Positions 1-8,906 of a DNA stretch of 64,000 bases are shown piece by piece (within the stretch, counting starts at the first letter, position 1; every line of letters starts with the position of its first letter). The position numbers and the translations under genes were made by a program. Below the pieces are notes generated by a model, which was given only the letters and a program-made list of their open reading frames with translations, searched no databases and had not been told where the DNA came from. Source of the DNA: Pseudomonas quebecensis (GTDB lineage: Bacteria > Pseudomonadota > Gammaproteobacteria > Pseudomonadales > Pseudomonadaceae); assembly GCF_026410085.1 (NCBI RefSeq), contig NZ_CP112866.1:2356001-2420000 (forward strand), read 5' to 3'.

Positions 1-1938
1 GATGTCGTTGTACAGGCGGCTCTGCCAGGAGATGTTGCCGCCCACCCGCAGTTTTTCCAGTGGGCCCTGGAAGTTGTAGCGGGTGGTCAACTTGAACAGG
101 TGTTCCGGGACGTCGGTATCGAACTGCTTGTTGACCAACTGCGGTTTGGCGTCGTCCTTGATGGTGTGGGTGCGTGCGTAGGTGTAGCCACCGCCGACCT
201 GCCAGTTTTCGGTCAATGCGCCCTGCAGTTCGAAGTCGATACCCTGGCTGCGGATCTCACCGGAGGCTTCGTAGCATGAGGCCTGCGGGCAGTTCGGTAC
301 CACCACCTGCACACCGCGGTTCTCCTGGTCGATGCGGAACAGCGCGACGCTGGCGTTCAACGCACCGCCCAGGTATTCGCCCTTGATGCCGACCTCATAG
401 TTCTTGCCGACGATAGGCTTGAGCGGCGCGGCGCCGGTGTCCTTTTCTTTTTGCGGGGTGAAGATGTCGCTGTAGCTGACGTACACCGAGTGGTTATCGT
501 CCAGCTCGTAGATCAGGCCGGCGTAGCGGGTGAGGTTGCGGGTGACGTGGTAGTCGCCGTCGCCATCGCGGTTATCGTAGTCGTACCAGTCCAGGCGCCC
601 GCCGAGGATCAACTTCAACGGATCGGCCAGGCTCAGGCGGGTGGTGACGTAGACGCTGTCCTGAGTGGTGACTTCGCGCTCGTTGTTGGTGTGCACGAAG
701 TCCGGTTTGCCCGCCGTCAGCGGCCAGTTGGTGTCGTAGGGGCTGTAGTTGTGGGTGGTCATGTCGTAGATGCGCTTGCTCGCGCCGACCACCAGTTCAT
801 GGCTGCGCCCGAATGCCTGGAACGGGCCGCTGACGAAGGCGTCGACCCCGGCCTGGTTTTCATCGTACTTGGCCTGGTACACCGTGCGTGCCAGGGTGTT
901 GTTGACCCAGCGCGACTGATACGAACCGGAGAACAATGCGTTTTGTTCGGCGTAGTTGGCGTTGACCTGCAGACTCCAGTCATTGGCCAGGCGCTGGCGC
1001 AGTTCGGCGAAGACTGTGTTGATTTCCTGATCCTTGTTTTCCCAGTCGGTGCCGGGGTTGTACGACCGCGACAGATCCAGGTGGTGGCCGTCCTGGCCGA
1101 TCATCGAGGCGCCCCAGAAGTAGTTGGTCTTATCCTTCTGATTGGAGAAACCCAGGGTCAGGGTGGTGTCTTCACTCAGATCGGCTTCGGTGACGGCGTA
1201 GAACAGACCATGACTGTTTTCGGCTTTGTCGATAAAACTGTTGGCATCACGGTAGGACGTCACCACTCGGCCGCGCAGGGTGCCGCTGTCGTTGAGCGGG
1301 CTGGATGCGTCGAGTTCACCGCGATAATCGTCCCAGCTGCCGGCGGCGCCGGTGAGGGTGACCTTCTGCTCATCCAGCGGGTGCTTGCGCACCATATTGA
1401 TGGCGGCTGACGGGTTGCCCGCGCCAGTGACCAGGCCGGTGGCGCCGCGCACCACTTCGACGCGGTCGAACATCGCCAGGTTCGGCTGCGCGCCCACCGA
1501 CGCACCGTTGTAGCCACTTGGGATACCGTCGTACATCAGGTTATCGATATCGAAGCCACGCGAGGTGTAGGACTGCCGACCAGGCCCGTTGGAGTAGTTC
1601 AGGAACAGGCCCGGCGTGGCGTTGACCACGTCGTTGATGCTGGTCATCGCCTGGTCGTCCATGCGCTGACGCGTCACCACGGTGACCGCCTGTGGGGTTT
1701 CGCGCAGGGTCAGCGGCAGCTTGGTCGCGGTCTTCATCGAGCCAGTGGTGTAGGACTGCGTGCCTTCGGTGGTTTCACCCAGTTGGCCTTCGCCGGAGAT
1801 CTGCGTGGCGCCCAATTCCAGCGTGGCGGCCGGTGCCGGGGTGTCGGCGGCGACCGCCGCGTGTGGGGTGGCCAGGCACACCGCCAAGGTCATCAGACTG
1901 AGTGAAAAAACATTGCCGCCAGGTGATTGCACAGACAT
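1..1938 (-). CDS. TonB-dependent siderophore receptor (3' end cut off)
   Basis: Outer-membrane receptor that imports a ferric siderophore using TonB energy. The frame is open from the ATG at 1938 to the left edge (646 codons seen). A signal peptide ends near residue 30 (Ala-Val-Ala-Ala). There is no long N-terminal signalling extension, so it probably does not talk to an anti-sigma factor. The plug domain follows with the usual 'LRETPQAVTVVTRQRM' and 'VEVVRGATGLVTGAGNPS' stretches, then barrel strands. Plug motifs resemble the FhuE/FpvA group of hydroxamate or pyoverdine receptors, but the ligand cannot be told from sequence. A Fur-box-like site lies about 50 bases upstream. The C-terminal barrel strands are outside the window. 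Confidence 0.93.
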   Translation of the reverse strand, partial: MSVQSPGGNVFSLSLMTLAVCLATPHAAVAADTPAPAATLELGATQISGEGQLGETTEGTQSYTTGSMKTATKLPLTLRETPQAVTVVTRQRMDDQAMTSINDVVNATPGLFLNYSNGPGRQSYTSRGFDIDNLMYDGIPSGYNGASVGAQPNLAMFDRVEVVRGATGLVTGAGNPSAAINMVRKHPLDEQKVTLTGAAGSWDDYRGELDASSPLNDSGTLRGRVVTSYRDANSFIDKAENSHGLFYAVTEADLSEDTTLTLGFSNQKDKTNYFWGASMIGQDGHHLDLSRSYNPGTDWENKDQEINTVFAELRQRLANDWSLQVNANYAEQNALFSGSYQSRWVNNTLARTVYQAKYDENQAGVDAFVSGPFQAFGRSHELVVGASKRIYDMTTHNYSPYDTNWPLTAGKPDFVHTNNEREVTTQDSVYVTTRLSLADPLKLILGGRLDWYDYDNRDGDGDYHVTRNLTRYAGLIYELDDNHSVYVSYSDIFTPQKEKDTGAAPLKPIVGKNYEVGIKGEYLGGALNASVALFRIDQENRGVQVVVPNCPQASCYEASGEIRSQGIDFELQGALTENWQVGGGYTYARTHTIKDDAKPQLVNKQFDTDVPEHLFKLTTRYNFQGPLEKLRVGGNISWQSRLYNDI

Positions 1939-1982
1939 GAAACTGACTCTCCCGCGTGCCGTCCGTGGCTAATGATAAAGGT

Positions 1983-2001
1983 GTTGAGAATTATTCGCGT
2001 G
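1983..2001 (-). promoter_or_regulatory. Fur-box-like operator
   Basis: The core GAGAATTATTC with partly symmetric flanks matches the usual Pseudomonas Fur box (AATGAGAATTATTCTCATT type) in its centre. It lies 45 to 63 bases upstream of the siderophore receptor start, where Fur would block transcription when iron is plentiful. Called by eye only. Confidence 0.65.
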
Positions 2002-2125
2002 AGTTTGGCAGATTGAGTCTGTAGGAAAAAGCCTTGGGACAGAATTAGTTAACGAATTTTTCACATCGCTGGATACTGCTTCTCCTGCAACCCACGGGAA
2101 AAGGGCGTCAGCCATTGGTGCTTCA

Positions 2126-3160
2126 TCATAGGTGATCGGCGTCGATTACCGCCTTGGCAAATGCCTCGGGCGCTTCCTGCGGCAGGTTGTGGCCGATGCC
2201 GCCGTTGATCAGGCGGAACTGGTATTTGCCGGTAAAGCGTTTGGCGTAGTCCTCGGGCGCCGGGTGCGGAGCACCGTTGGCATCGCCTTCCAGGGTGATG
2301 GTAGGAACCTGGATAGCAGGGGCGTTGGCCAGTTGCTGTTCCAGGGGTTCGTAGTGGGCGTCGCCCTTCACCAGACCCAGGCGCCAGCGGTAGTTGAACA
2401 GGGTGATGGCCACGTGATCGGGGTTGTCCAGGCCTTTGGCACTGCGTTCGAAGGTGGCGTCGTCAAAGGCCCACTTCGGCGACGCGGTCTGCCAGATCAG
2501 CTTGGCGAAATCGTGAGTGTTCTTGCGATAACCGGCGGCGCCGCGCTCGGTGGCGAAGTAGAACTGATACCACCATTGCTGCTCAGCCTTGGGCGGCAGG
2601 GGGGTCTGGCCGGCGGCCTGGTTGCCGATCAGGTAGCCGCTGACCGAGACCAGCGCCTTGACGCGTTCGGGCCACAGCGCCGAGACGATATCCGCTGAGC
2701 GTGCGCCCCAGTCATAGCCGCCGAGCACCGCGCGCCGGATGTTCAGCGCGTCCATAAAGTCGATCACATCCCTGGCCAACGCCGCCGGTTGACCGTTGCG
2801 CGGGGTCGCGTCCGACAGAAACCGGGTGCCGCCGTAACCGCGGGCGTAGGGGACCAGTACGCGGTAACCCTTGGCCGCGAGCAATGGCGCGACATGGGCA
2901 TAGCTGTCGATATCGTAGGGCCAGCCATGCAGCAGGATTACGACCGGGCCGTCGGCAGGGCCGACCTCCGCGTAGGCCACATCCAGCAGGCCGGCCTTGA
3001 TGTGCTTGAGCGCGCCCAGCCCGGATGACGGGGCGGTTTGCATCGGTGTGTTCACCTCGGGCATTTCGGCCCGGGCCAGGCCGATCATGCCCAAGGGCAA
3101 CAGCGCGAAGGCCAGGGCGAGTGGATGACGTATGAAGCGGCGTGTCGATGGATTGTGCAT
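2126..3160 (-). CDS. Exported epoxide-hydrolase-like alpha/beta hydrolase
   Basis: Alpha/beta-fold hydrolase of 344 residues with an N-terminal signal peptide (cleavage near residue 31, 'GLARA-E'), so it should act in the periplasm. The oxyanion motif HGWP (residues 78-81) and the nucleophile elbow GYDWG with Asp150 are those of epoxide hydrolases and haloalkane dehalogenases, which use Asp rather than Ser. The catalytic His is in 'GIGHNLPQE' near the C terminus. Length fits the family. The substrate is unknown. A perfect 12-base inverted repeat lies about 95 to 130 bases upstream and may be the operator of an unseen regulator. Confidence 0.88.
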   Translation of the reverse strand: MHNPSTRRFIRHPLALAFALLPLGMIGLARAEMPEVNTPMQTAPSSGLGALKHIKAGLLDVAYAEVGPADGPVVILLHGWPYDIDSYAHVAPLLAAKGYRVLVPYARGYGGTRFLSDATPRNGQPAALARDVIDFMDALNIRRAVLGGYDWGARSADIVSALWPERVKALVSVSGYLIGNQAAGQTPLPPKAEQQWWYQFYFATERGAAGYRKNTHDFAKLIWQTASPKWAFDDATFERSAKGLDNPDHVAITLFNYRWRLGLVKGDAHYEPLEQQLANAPAIQVPTITLEGDANGAPHPAPEDYAKRFTGKYQFRLINGGIGHNLPQEAPEAFAKAVIDADHL

Positions 3161-3254
3161 GGCGAGCCTCCTGCGGCGCGATGGATACCTGGCACCCAGT
3201 TGAACGCCGCGCTGTATCTGGCCTGTTTCGGAAAACTCGCCGGGTTAAAGGTTT

Positions 3255-3289
3255 TGTATCGCAGTGGGCGCTATACACACTGCGATACA
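3255..3289. promoter_or_regulatory. 12-base perfect inverted repeat upstream of the hydrolase
   Basis: TGTATCGCAGTG at 3255-3266 pairs with CACTGCGATACA at 3278-3289 across an 11-base spacer. It lies between the autotransporter stop and the hydrolase start. No T run follows on either strand, so an operator is more likely than an intrinsic terminator, although an RNA hairpin is possible. Confidence 0.5.
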
Positions 3290-3297
3290 CAGGTTTG

Positions 3298-5715
3298 CTA
3301 GAACTCCATTCTCAGGCCCAGCGTGCCCTGGCGGCCATTAAACGTGTTGCTGTCCAGGTTCCGGCTGTAGCCCACCTCGCTGTAGAGGCTGACGCCCATG
3401 GCAACCTTGAGCGCGGCGCCGGCACTCAGCCCCAGGGTGGTGGACTTCTGTTCGGTGTCGATGTCGGTGACATCGTCGAACCGCACGGTGTTCTGGCCGG
3501 CGCGGGTGTGCCAGACGTTGGCCCGTGCATAGGGCTGCAACGGCATGCCGCTGACCTGATAGTCGCCGCGCAGGCGCACGCCCAGGCGCGTGGTGAGGCT
3601 GGTATCGGCGTCATAGGACACATCGGAGATGCCGTCGTTTTGCCGATCCAGCCGGGTCTTGCCGACGATGACCTGAGCCTGCGGTTCAACCACCCAGGTG
3701 TCGCTGATCGGCAGCGGCCAGCCGACTTCGGCCGAAGCGGTGAGGTTATGCCCACGGGTTTTCATCTTCACGCCACGGTCTGATTCGTTGTGACCGTCGA
3801 AGCGGGTACCCATCAGCACCAGGTCGAGGTATGCCTGGTTGGCGCCGATCAACGTCCAGTAGAGGCCCAGGCTGTCACCGCGCAGGGTCGTCTTGCCCGT
3901 GTCCTGGTCCAGCCGGGCATCGCTGAACCCTTTGACGTTGCCTTTGAGGGTGCTGTGGCCGACAAAGAACCCCACGCGGTGCTGCAGGCCGTTGTCGAGC
4001 TGGCCTGCGTAGACATCGCTGCCTATCTGGAAGCCCGATACGGAACTGTTCAGCGACGGGCTGACGGTGCCGGTGAAGCCCTGGCGGCGGCTGTTGCCAT
4101 ACACACGGCCCCAGCCCGCCGGAAATGCGCCGGTCTGCTGTTGCTGGCTCTGGTCACCCATGCGTTCGTGGTAGGTACCCAGCATGTCCTGCACCATCTG
4201 CTGGGCGGCAGGGAACAGCACCGCGTACACCGACACTTCCGGCCGATAAATCGGCAGCGGCGTTATGCCGGGGTTGGGCGGCAGCGGCGGCCCCTCGGGG
4301 TCGGGAGTGGGCACGGGGGTGATGACCGGGTCGGTCGGTTTGGCCGGGACGGTCGAGCGCAGGTAGAAGTTTTCCGAGGTGCCGGCTGTGACGCCGCCCT
4401 TGAACAGGTAGTAGTCGTACGCACCGGCGGACACGGAATTGCCGAGCCTGAATGCGCTGGCCGCGCCGCTGGCATTGTTGATGGCCTCGACCACCAGGAT
4501 GCCGTTCTGCACGGTCTGTGCGCCGGCACCGTTCAGGTTCTTAATGTCAATCGGCGTAGTGCCCTGTATCGGGCCGCCGTTGACCACCAGTTTGTCACTG
4601 GCCGAACCGTCGGCGCCCAACACGCTTTGCAGCGCGAGCCGGCCGCCGTTGCCTTTGTAGGTGCCGCTGACGGTCAGTGAGTCGCTGGCGCGGGTATTGC
4701 CCGTCATGTCGATCAGGCCCTGGTTGTCCAGCGTCACTGGCTTACCGCCAAGGGAGTTGATGAAGCCCGTGCCGGCCAGGATTGCACTGGTCTTATCAAT
4801 GGTCAGGGTGCCGGTGTTCGAGGCGCTGTCGCCCAGCACGAATTTACCCTCGAGCGTAAACGTCGTCCCATTGGTCAAATTCACGGTTTCCCAGTTCACG
4901 TACTGGTCTGGATTATTGCTGACCCGGCTGTTATCGACGATCAGCTTATCGTTGCCCAGACTGCCGTCCAGTATGGTCTTCGCCAGGTTCGCATCGGTCA
5001 GGTTCCGCAGCACCGCAATATCGTCATCCAAGCCAGCGTCCACGAGCTTCCCCAGCGTGCCACCGGACCAGAGGAACTTATCGTTGCCCGCGCTGAGCAG
5101 GACGTTTCCGCCGACCTTGCCTCCCAGGATTTCCACGGTATCGTCGCCGCCGCTGACGCTGATATTGCCCACCACTTCTGCGTCGCCCGAGAGTCTGACC
5201 AAGTCCGTGCCGAAGCCGGTGATAAGGTTGCGCAGGATTTTGCCGCCGGACATAAGAAACGTATTGTCGTCGAGCCTCATATTCACGTTGCCGATGGTGC
5301 CTCCCGTCATGACGGCGTAATCGCCGGCGCTGAACTCATCGACAATCACACCGCCTGTCATCGTGAAGGTATCCAGGCCGTCACCCTGATCCACAAACTT
5401 GACTTCGCCGCTGCTCATGATGAAGTCGTCGATGCCCGATGCTTGGCTCAGTCCGCCAACGATTTTGGCGCCCGGGCCGTTGATCTCGGTCTTATCGTTG
5501 CCTGCGCCGAAGGTCACGGACCCTGCCACCTGGCCCGTGCCGCTCACCGTGAGGCTGTTATTGCCACCGGTGTCGATGAAGCCGGGAGTCGATCCGCTGT
5601 CACAGGTGGAAGTGTCATTGCCGGGGGTGTTGTTGATGCTGCATGCGCCATAAGAGGCCAATGGCGTCGCCGCCAGTGCAAGCAGGTGCAGCAGAAGAAG
5701 CATCCGTGTACGCAT
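3298..5715 (-). CDS. Autotransporter (type Va) with beta-helix passenger
   Basis: 805-residue classical autotransporter. A signal peptide ends near residue 23. The passenger (about 25-460) is rich in short Gly-Asn-Asp repeats such as 'GGDDTVEILGGKVGGN', typical of a right-handed beta-helix. A Pro-rich linker (about 465-495) leads to a C-terminal beta-barrel of about 280 residues ('GWGRVYGNSRRQG' onward). The last residues 'LGLRMEF' end in Phe, as expected for recognition by the Bam machinery. No protease or esterase motif was seen in the passenger, so adhesion or surface display is the likeliest role. Confidence 0.9.
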   Translation of the reverse strand: MRTRMLLLLHLLALAATPLASYGACSINNTPGNDTSTCDSGSTPGFIDTGGNNSLTVSGTGQVAGSVTFGAGNDKTEINGPGAKIVGGLSQASGIDDFIMSSGEVKFVDQGDGLDTFTMTGGVIVDEFSAGDYAVMTGGTIGNVNMRLDDNTFLMSGGKILRNLITGFGTDLVRLSGDAEVVGNISVSGGDDTVEILGGKVGGNVLLSAGNDKFLWSGGTLGKLVDAGLDDDIAVLRNLTDANLAKTILDGSLGNDKLIVDNSRVSNNPDQYVNWETVNLTNGTTFTLEGKFVLGDSASNTGTLTIDKTSAILAGTGFINSLGGKPVTLDNQGLIDMTGNTRASDSLTVSGTYKGNGGRLALQSVLGADGSASDKLVVNGGPIQGTTPIDIKNLNGAGAQTVQNGILVVEAINNASGAASAFRLGNSVSAGAYDYYLFKGGVTAGTSENFYLRSTVPAKPTDPVITPVPTPDPEGPPLPPNPGITPLPIYRPEVSVYAVLFPAAQQMVQDMLGTYHERMGDQSQQQQTGAFPAGWGRVYGNSRRQGFTGTVSPSLNSSVSGFQIGSDVYAGQLDNGLQHRVGFFVGHSTLKGNVKGFSDARLDQDTGKTTLRGDSLGLYWTLIGANQAYLDLVLMGTRFDGHNESDRGVKMKTRGHNLTASAEVGWPLPISDTWVVEPQAQVIVGKTRLDRQNDGISDVSYDADTSLTTRLGVRLRGDYQVSGMPLQPYARANVWHTRAGQNTVRFDDVTDIDTEQKSTTLGLSAGAALKVAMGVSLYSEVGYSRNLDSNTFNGRQGTLGLRMEF

Positions 5716-5956
5716 GATTCGTCCTCGCTGAAAGGCTCGGTTACTCCAGCACCCGTGGCAGGGGGTGCGGGCCAGACCATGACAACGCGTTGCGCGATAC
5801 GGAGCAGGGAGTGCGGGTTACCTGTTCGAAAACACCGGCCAATGCAGGGAGTTGGCATGGCTTTCTCGACTGCACCTGAAGGGGTACAGCGCTTTTTCAA
5901 CGGTAGTCAGCTTTGCAATCCCACGCTACTGTCAGAAATAACAGGTACAGACGAGC

Positions 5957-6718
5957 TTAGATCAATACGATTTCATACGGCTCGCGCATGCGCTCCAGCA
6001 GCACGTGGGCAAGGATCGGCGCCAGGCCGATCTCCGGATCGCCGGCCAGTTGGCTGGCATAAGCGTGTACCGCGTGAAGCTTGCGCGCCACGCTCCAGGT
6101 GTCGAGGCGCACTTTGCGCGCCCTCGGCCAAGGCACTGTCGCCGCCTGGCGGACCGGGCCGTGCCAGGCCCATACCGGCAATTCATACAGCCGTGCGCGT
6201 ATCAGCTCGCAGGCCGTGGCCGTGGCGCGGCCGACGGCGTCGTGGTCACGGTTGCCATCGTTGCACCAGGTCGTGAACACCACGTCGCCAGGGTGCAGGT
6301 AGCGCGCGATGAATTGGCTCAGCTGCGGTTCGCGGCCCGCCAGCGCGTTGTCGCAGAAACCGCCGCGAATCCACTTCAGGCTGTGCAACGGCATGCCCAG
6401 GCGCCGCAGCGCTTCGGCGCTTTCCTGCGGGCGCACCACGCTCAGGCGGCTCGCCGGCCAGACCAGGGAGCCTGGGTGGCTGGCGCTGCCGTCGGTGATG
6501 GAGATCAGTTGCAGAGGGTGTTCCAGTTGACTGAACAGTTGCAGCAGCCCCCCGCATGCGAGCACTTCGTCGCCAGGGTGGGGCGCAACCACCACCACGC
6601 GCGCACCGGACGGTACCAGTGCGGTGGGGGCGACAAGGGGGATTTGCGCCAGTTGCGGCGCACTGTTCCAGATTTGGGCGGGGCCGCGACGGCCTTCGCT
6701 CAGCGAGGCAGGCTTCAT
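5957..6718 (-). CDS. PIG-L family protein with altered catalytic motif
   Basis: PIG-L/LmbE-type N-acetyl-sugar deacetylase fold, 253 residues. The start at 6718 (MKPASL) is preferred because it aligns with the paralogue at 8148-8906. The family zinc motif H-P-D-D-E reads H-P-G-D-E here (residues 47-51): the first Asp, the general base in studied members such as MshB, is Gly (codon GGC). The zinc ligands His47 and Asp50 and the downstream 'DHDAVGRA' His remain. The paralogue has HPDDE. The gene lies about 150 bases downstream of the glycosyltransferase. It may be inactive, regulatory or altered in chemistry. Confidence 0.85.
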   Translation of the reverse strand: MKPASLSEGRRGPAQIWNSAPQLAQIPLVAPTALVPSGARVVVVAPHPGDEVLACGGLLQLFSQLEHPLQLISITDGSASHPGSLVWPASRLSVVRPQESAEALRRLGMPLHSLKWIRGGFCDNALAGREPQLSQFIARYLHPGDVVFTTWCNDGNRDHDAVGRATATACELIRARLYELPVWAWHGPVRQAATVPWPRARKVRLDTWSVARKLHAVHAYASQLAGDPEIGLAPILAHVLLERMREPYEIVLI

Positions 6719-6871
6719 GGGTGTCACATCCTTGTCGAGTGAGACGCGGTCGTACCCCGTTGACGGGACGACTCTCTTATAGTCACCACGGACTCCGCCG
6801 TGATGGGTGCATGGCAATTCAACCCTGAATTACCAGCAAGGCGTCCTCAGCATAGACAAGGATCCCGCGCT

Positions 6872-7555
6872 TTACCGTGGCGCCACGGCGTTTTTTTCAG
6901 CGCCGGCCAACAGACTTTTCAAGTAATCGCCAAAACCGCCCGTGGCGCGGGCTTCCAGGCGTGCGCTGGTGATCACCTGCGGACGATGGCTCCAGGCAAT
7001 CGATGCGCCGCAGCGCTCCAGGTCACGCACCAGTTGCACATCTTCATGGCAGGCCAAGGGCTCAAAGCCACCGGCACGGATGTAGGCGTCGGCGCTCACG
7101 CCCAGGTTGGCGCCGTGGATATGCCGATGACCGTCACGCGCTTCGTAGCCCTGGTGGTAGCGGATCTGCGCGGCGGGGTCGAACCCTTCGCTCCAGGCGT
7201 CTACCGTGACGGTTCCGCACACCGCATCGGCTTCCAGCGCCAACTGTGCCACCAGCCAGTCCGGGGCCACGCGGCTGTCGGCATCGGTGCAGGCGATCCA
7301 GCGCGCGCCCAGGTCCAGCAGATGCCGCGCGCCGACGCCCCGGGCGTGCCCGACATTGCGTGCCTGAACTTCCAGGCACTGCACCGGGTAGGCCTGGACA
7401 ATCGCGGCGCTGCCATCGCTGCAACTGTCGAGCATGACCAGGATCTGCACCGTTTCGCCCAGCAGATCGGGGTGACGGGCCGCTTTCAGCGCGGCGTCCA
7501 GGCACTCGGCCAACAGCGCTTGTTCGTTGTGCACCGGAATCAGAATGCCGATCAT
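6872..7555 (-). CDS. Family 2 glycosyltransferase
   Basis: 227-residue GT-A glycosyltransferase. It begins with the standard 'IGILIPVHNEQ' nucleotide-binding strand and has the metal-binding D-A-D motif at residues 91-93 ('CTDADSRV'). 'GANLGVSADAYIRAGGF' and 'HEDVQLVRDLE' (acid/base region) follow. No membrane segments are visible, so it is probably cytoplasmic. Its start overlaps the end of the methyltransferase gene by 4 bases (ATGA), so the two are translationally coupled. Donor and acceptor are unknown. Confidence 0.88.
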   Translation of the reverse strand: MIGILIPVHNEQALLAECLDAALKAARHPDLLGETVQILVMLDSCSDGSAAIVQAYPVQCLEVQARNVGHARGVGARHLLDLGARWIACTDADSRVAPDWLVAQLALEADAVCGTVTVDAWSEGFDPAAQIRYHQGYEARDGHRHIHGANLGVSADAYIRAGGFEPLACHEDVQLVRDLERCGASIAWSHRPQVITSARLEARATGGFGDYLKSLLAGAEKNAVAPR

Positions 7556-8151
7556 CGCAGGCCCTCAAGGGTGGCGACCGAGGTGCCGTCGCGGCTCCAC
7601 AGGTCAAGGAGAAAGTCGTGGTCGTGATGGCTGGCGATACGCGGCATGCCCAGCCGCGCGTCCAGCAGGGCATGCACCTGCTCGGCGGTTTGCGGGCAAC
7701 CCTCGATGGGCGGGCGCCAGTGGCAGGCCAGGATCTGCCCATCGGCGCTCAGGCAGGCGAGGGCGCGCTCGATCAGGCGGCCCAGGTCGTCGGCGTCCAG
7801 GTAATAGCACAGCTCGCTGAGCACAATCAGCTCGTACTGGCCGGCAGGCCACTGCGCGGGCAATCGACTCTGGCGCACCTGTGCATGGGGGCAGCCCAAC
7901 AGCCGCGTGCGCGCCAGAGCTACCGCCGCCGCCGCAGTGTCACAGCACAGCAGGCGATCGCAGCGCGCTGCCAGTTCAACGCTCAACTCGCCATTGGCGC
8001 AGCCGGGCTCGAAGATCGACGCGTAGCGTGGCTTGGTCAGCAGCGCCAGGGTCAGGGCGCGTTTACGCCGCTCGTACCAGCGCTGGCGAAAAGCCCAGGG
8101 GTCATCGTTTTCAGCGAACAATTGGTCGAAATAAGGTGTAGCCACACTCAT
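7552..8151 (-). CDS. NodS-like SAM-dependent methyltransferase
   Basis: 199-residue class I methyltransferase. The N-terminal 'YFDQLFAENDDPWAFRQRWY' stretch is characteristic of the NodS family, whose founding member N-methylates the glucosamine of Nod factors. SAM motif I is 'FEPGCANG' at about residues 47-54. It overlaps the PIG-L gene upstream and the glycosyltransferase downstream by 4 bases each, so the three are surely co-expressed. The neighbours suggest an amino-sugar or glycolipid substrate; this is inference. Confidence 0.85.
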   Translation of the reverse strand: MSVATPYFDQLFAENDDPWAFRQRWYERRKRALTLALLTKPRYASIFEPGCANGELSVELAARCDRLLCCDTAAAAVALARTRLLGCPHAQVRQSRLPAQWPAGQYELIVLSELCYYLDADDLGRLIERALACLSADGQILACHWRPPIEGCPQTAEQVHALLDARLGMPRIASHHDHDFLLDLWSRDGTSVATLEGLR

Positions 8152-8906
8152 ACGAATACCACTTCAAAAGGTTGCAGCAGGCGCTCCACCACATACGGCG
8201 CCAGCACCGGCGGCAGGCCGATCTGCGGGTCGCCTTCCAGTTGGCTGGCGAATGCATGGATGGCGTGGCGCTTGCGAGCCACCGCTTCACAGGTGAGGGG
8301 GATCTTGCGCGCACGATGCCACGGCACCATACGGTCTTCTGCGGTTGCCCAGTGCCAGGTCCACACCGGCAGTTCATACAGTCGCGCGCCCGTCGTTTCG
8401 GCGGCCCGCGCGCTGGCACGGCCGACGGCTTCGTGGTCGCAATGGCCGTCTTCGCGCCAAGTGGTGAACAGCACGTCGGTGGGTTTCACATAACGCTGAA
8501 TAAACGCGGCCAGCTCGTCCTCGCGCGCCGCCACTTGGCTGTCGCTGAAGCCGGCGCGCAACCATTTGAGACTGTGCAGCGGCACGCCCAGGCGATGCAG
8601 GGCCTGCGCCGACTCCTGCGGGCGCACCACGCTCAGGCGCTCCACCGGCCAGCGCTGGGAACCGGGGTGGCTGGCACTGCCGTCGGTGACCGAAATCAAT
8701 AGGATGGGCCGCTCCAGCGCCGCCAGGCCTTGCAACAGGCCGCCGCAGCCGAGCACTTCGTCATCGGGGTGGGGCGCGATAATCACCGCGCGATGCCCCT
8801 CGGGAACCAACGCTTCGACGCTGATGGTAGCCAGCGCCGCCATGCGCGGTGAGGTCTGCCAATGCTGCAGCGGCGTGCCCTGGCCGACGATAGGATTGGC
8901 TTTCAT
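8148..8906 (-). CDS. PIG-L family deacetylase (intact motif)
   Basis: 252-residue PIG-L/LmbE-type zinc deacetylase. The motif H-P-D-D-E is intact at residues 46-50, and the third zinc His lies in 'GHCDHEAVGRA'. The start at 8906 (MKANPI) overlaps the stop of the acyl-CoA-dehydrogenase-like gene by 4 bases. Family members remove acetyl groups from N-acetylglucosamine-type sugars. The protein is clearly paralogous to the one at 5957-6718 along its whole length ('DGSASHPGS', 'SVVRPQESAEALRRLG' equivalents). Confidence 0.9.
   Translation of the reverse strand: MKANPIVGQGTPLQHWQTSPRMAALATISVEALVPEGHRAVIIAPHPDDEVLGCGGLLQGLAALERPILLISVTDGSASHPGSQRWPVERLSVVRPQESAQALHRLGVPLHSLKWLRAGFSDSQVAAREDELAAFIQRYVKPTDVLFTTWREDGHCDHEAVGRASARAAETTGARLYELPVWTWHWATAEDRMVPWHRARKIPLTCEAVARKRHAIHAFASQLEGDPQIGLPPVLAPYVVERLLQPFEVVFV

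Noticed and set aside
451..1410. A 319-codon plus-strand frame opposite the siderophore receptor
   Set aside because: The minus frame encodes plug and barrel motifs of a TonB receptor; the plus frame is Val/Gly-rich shadow sequence.
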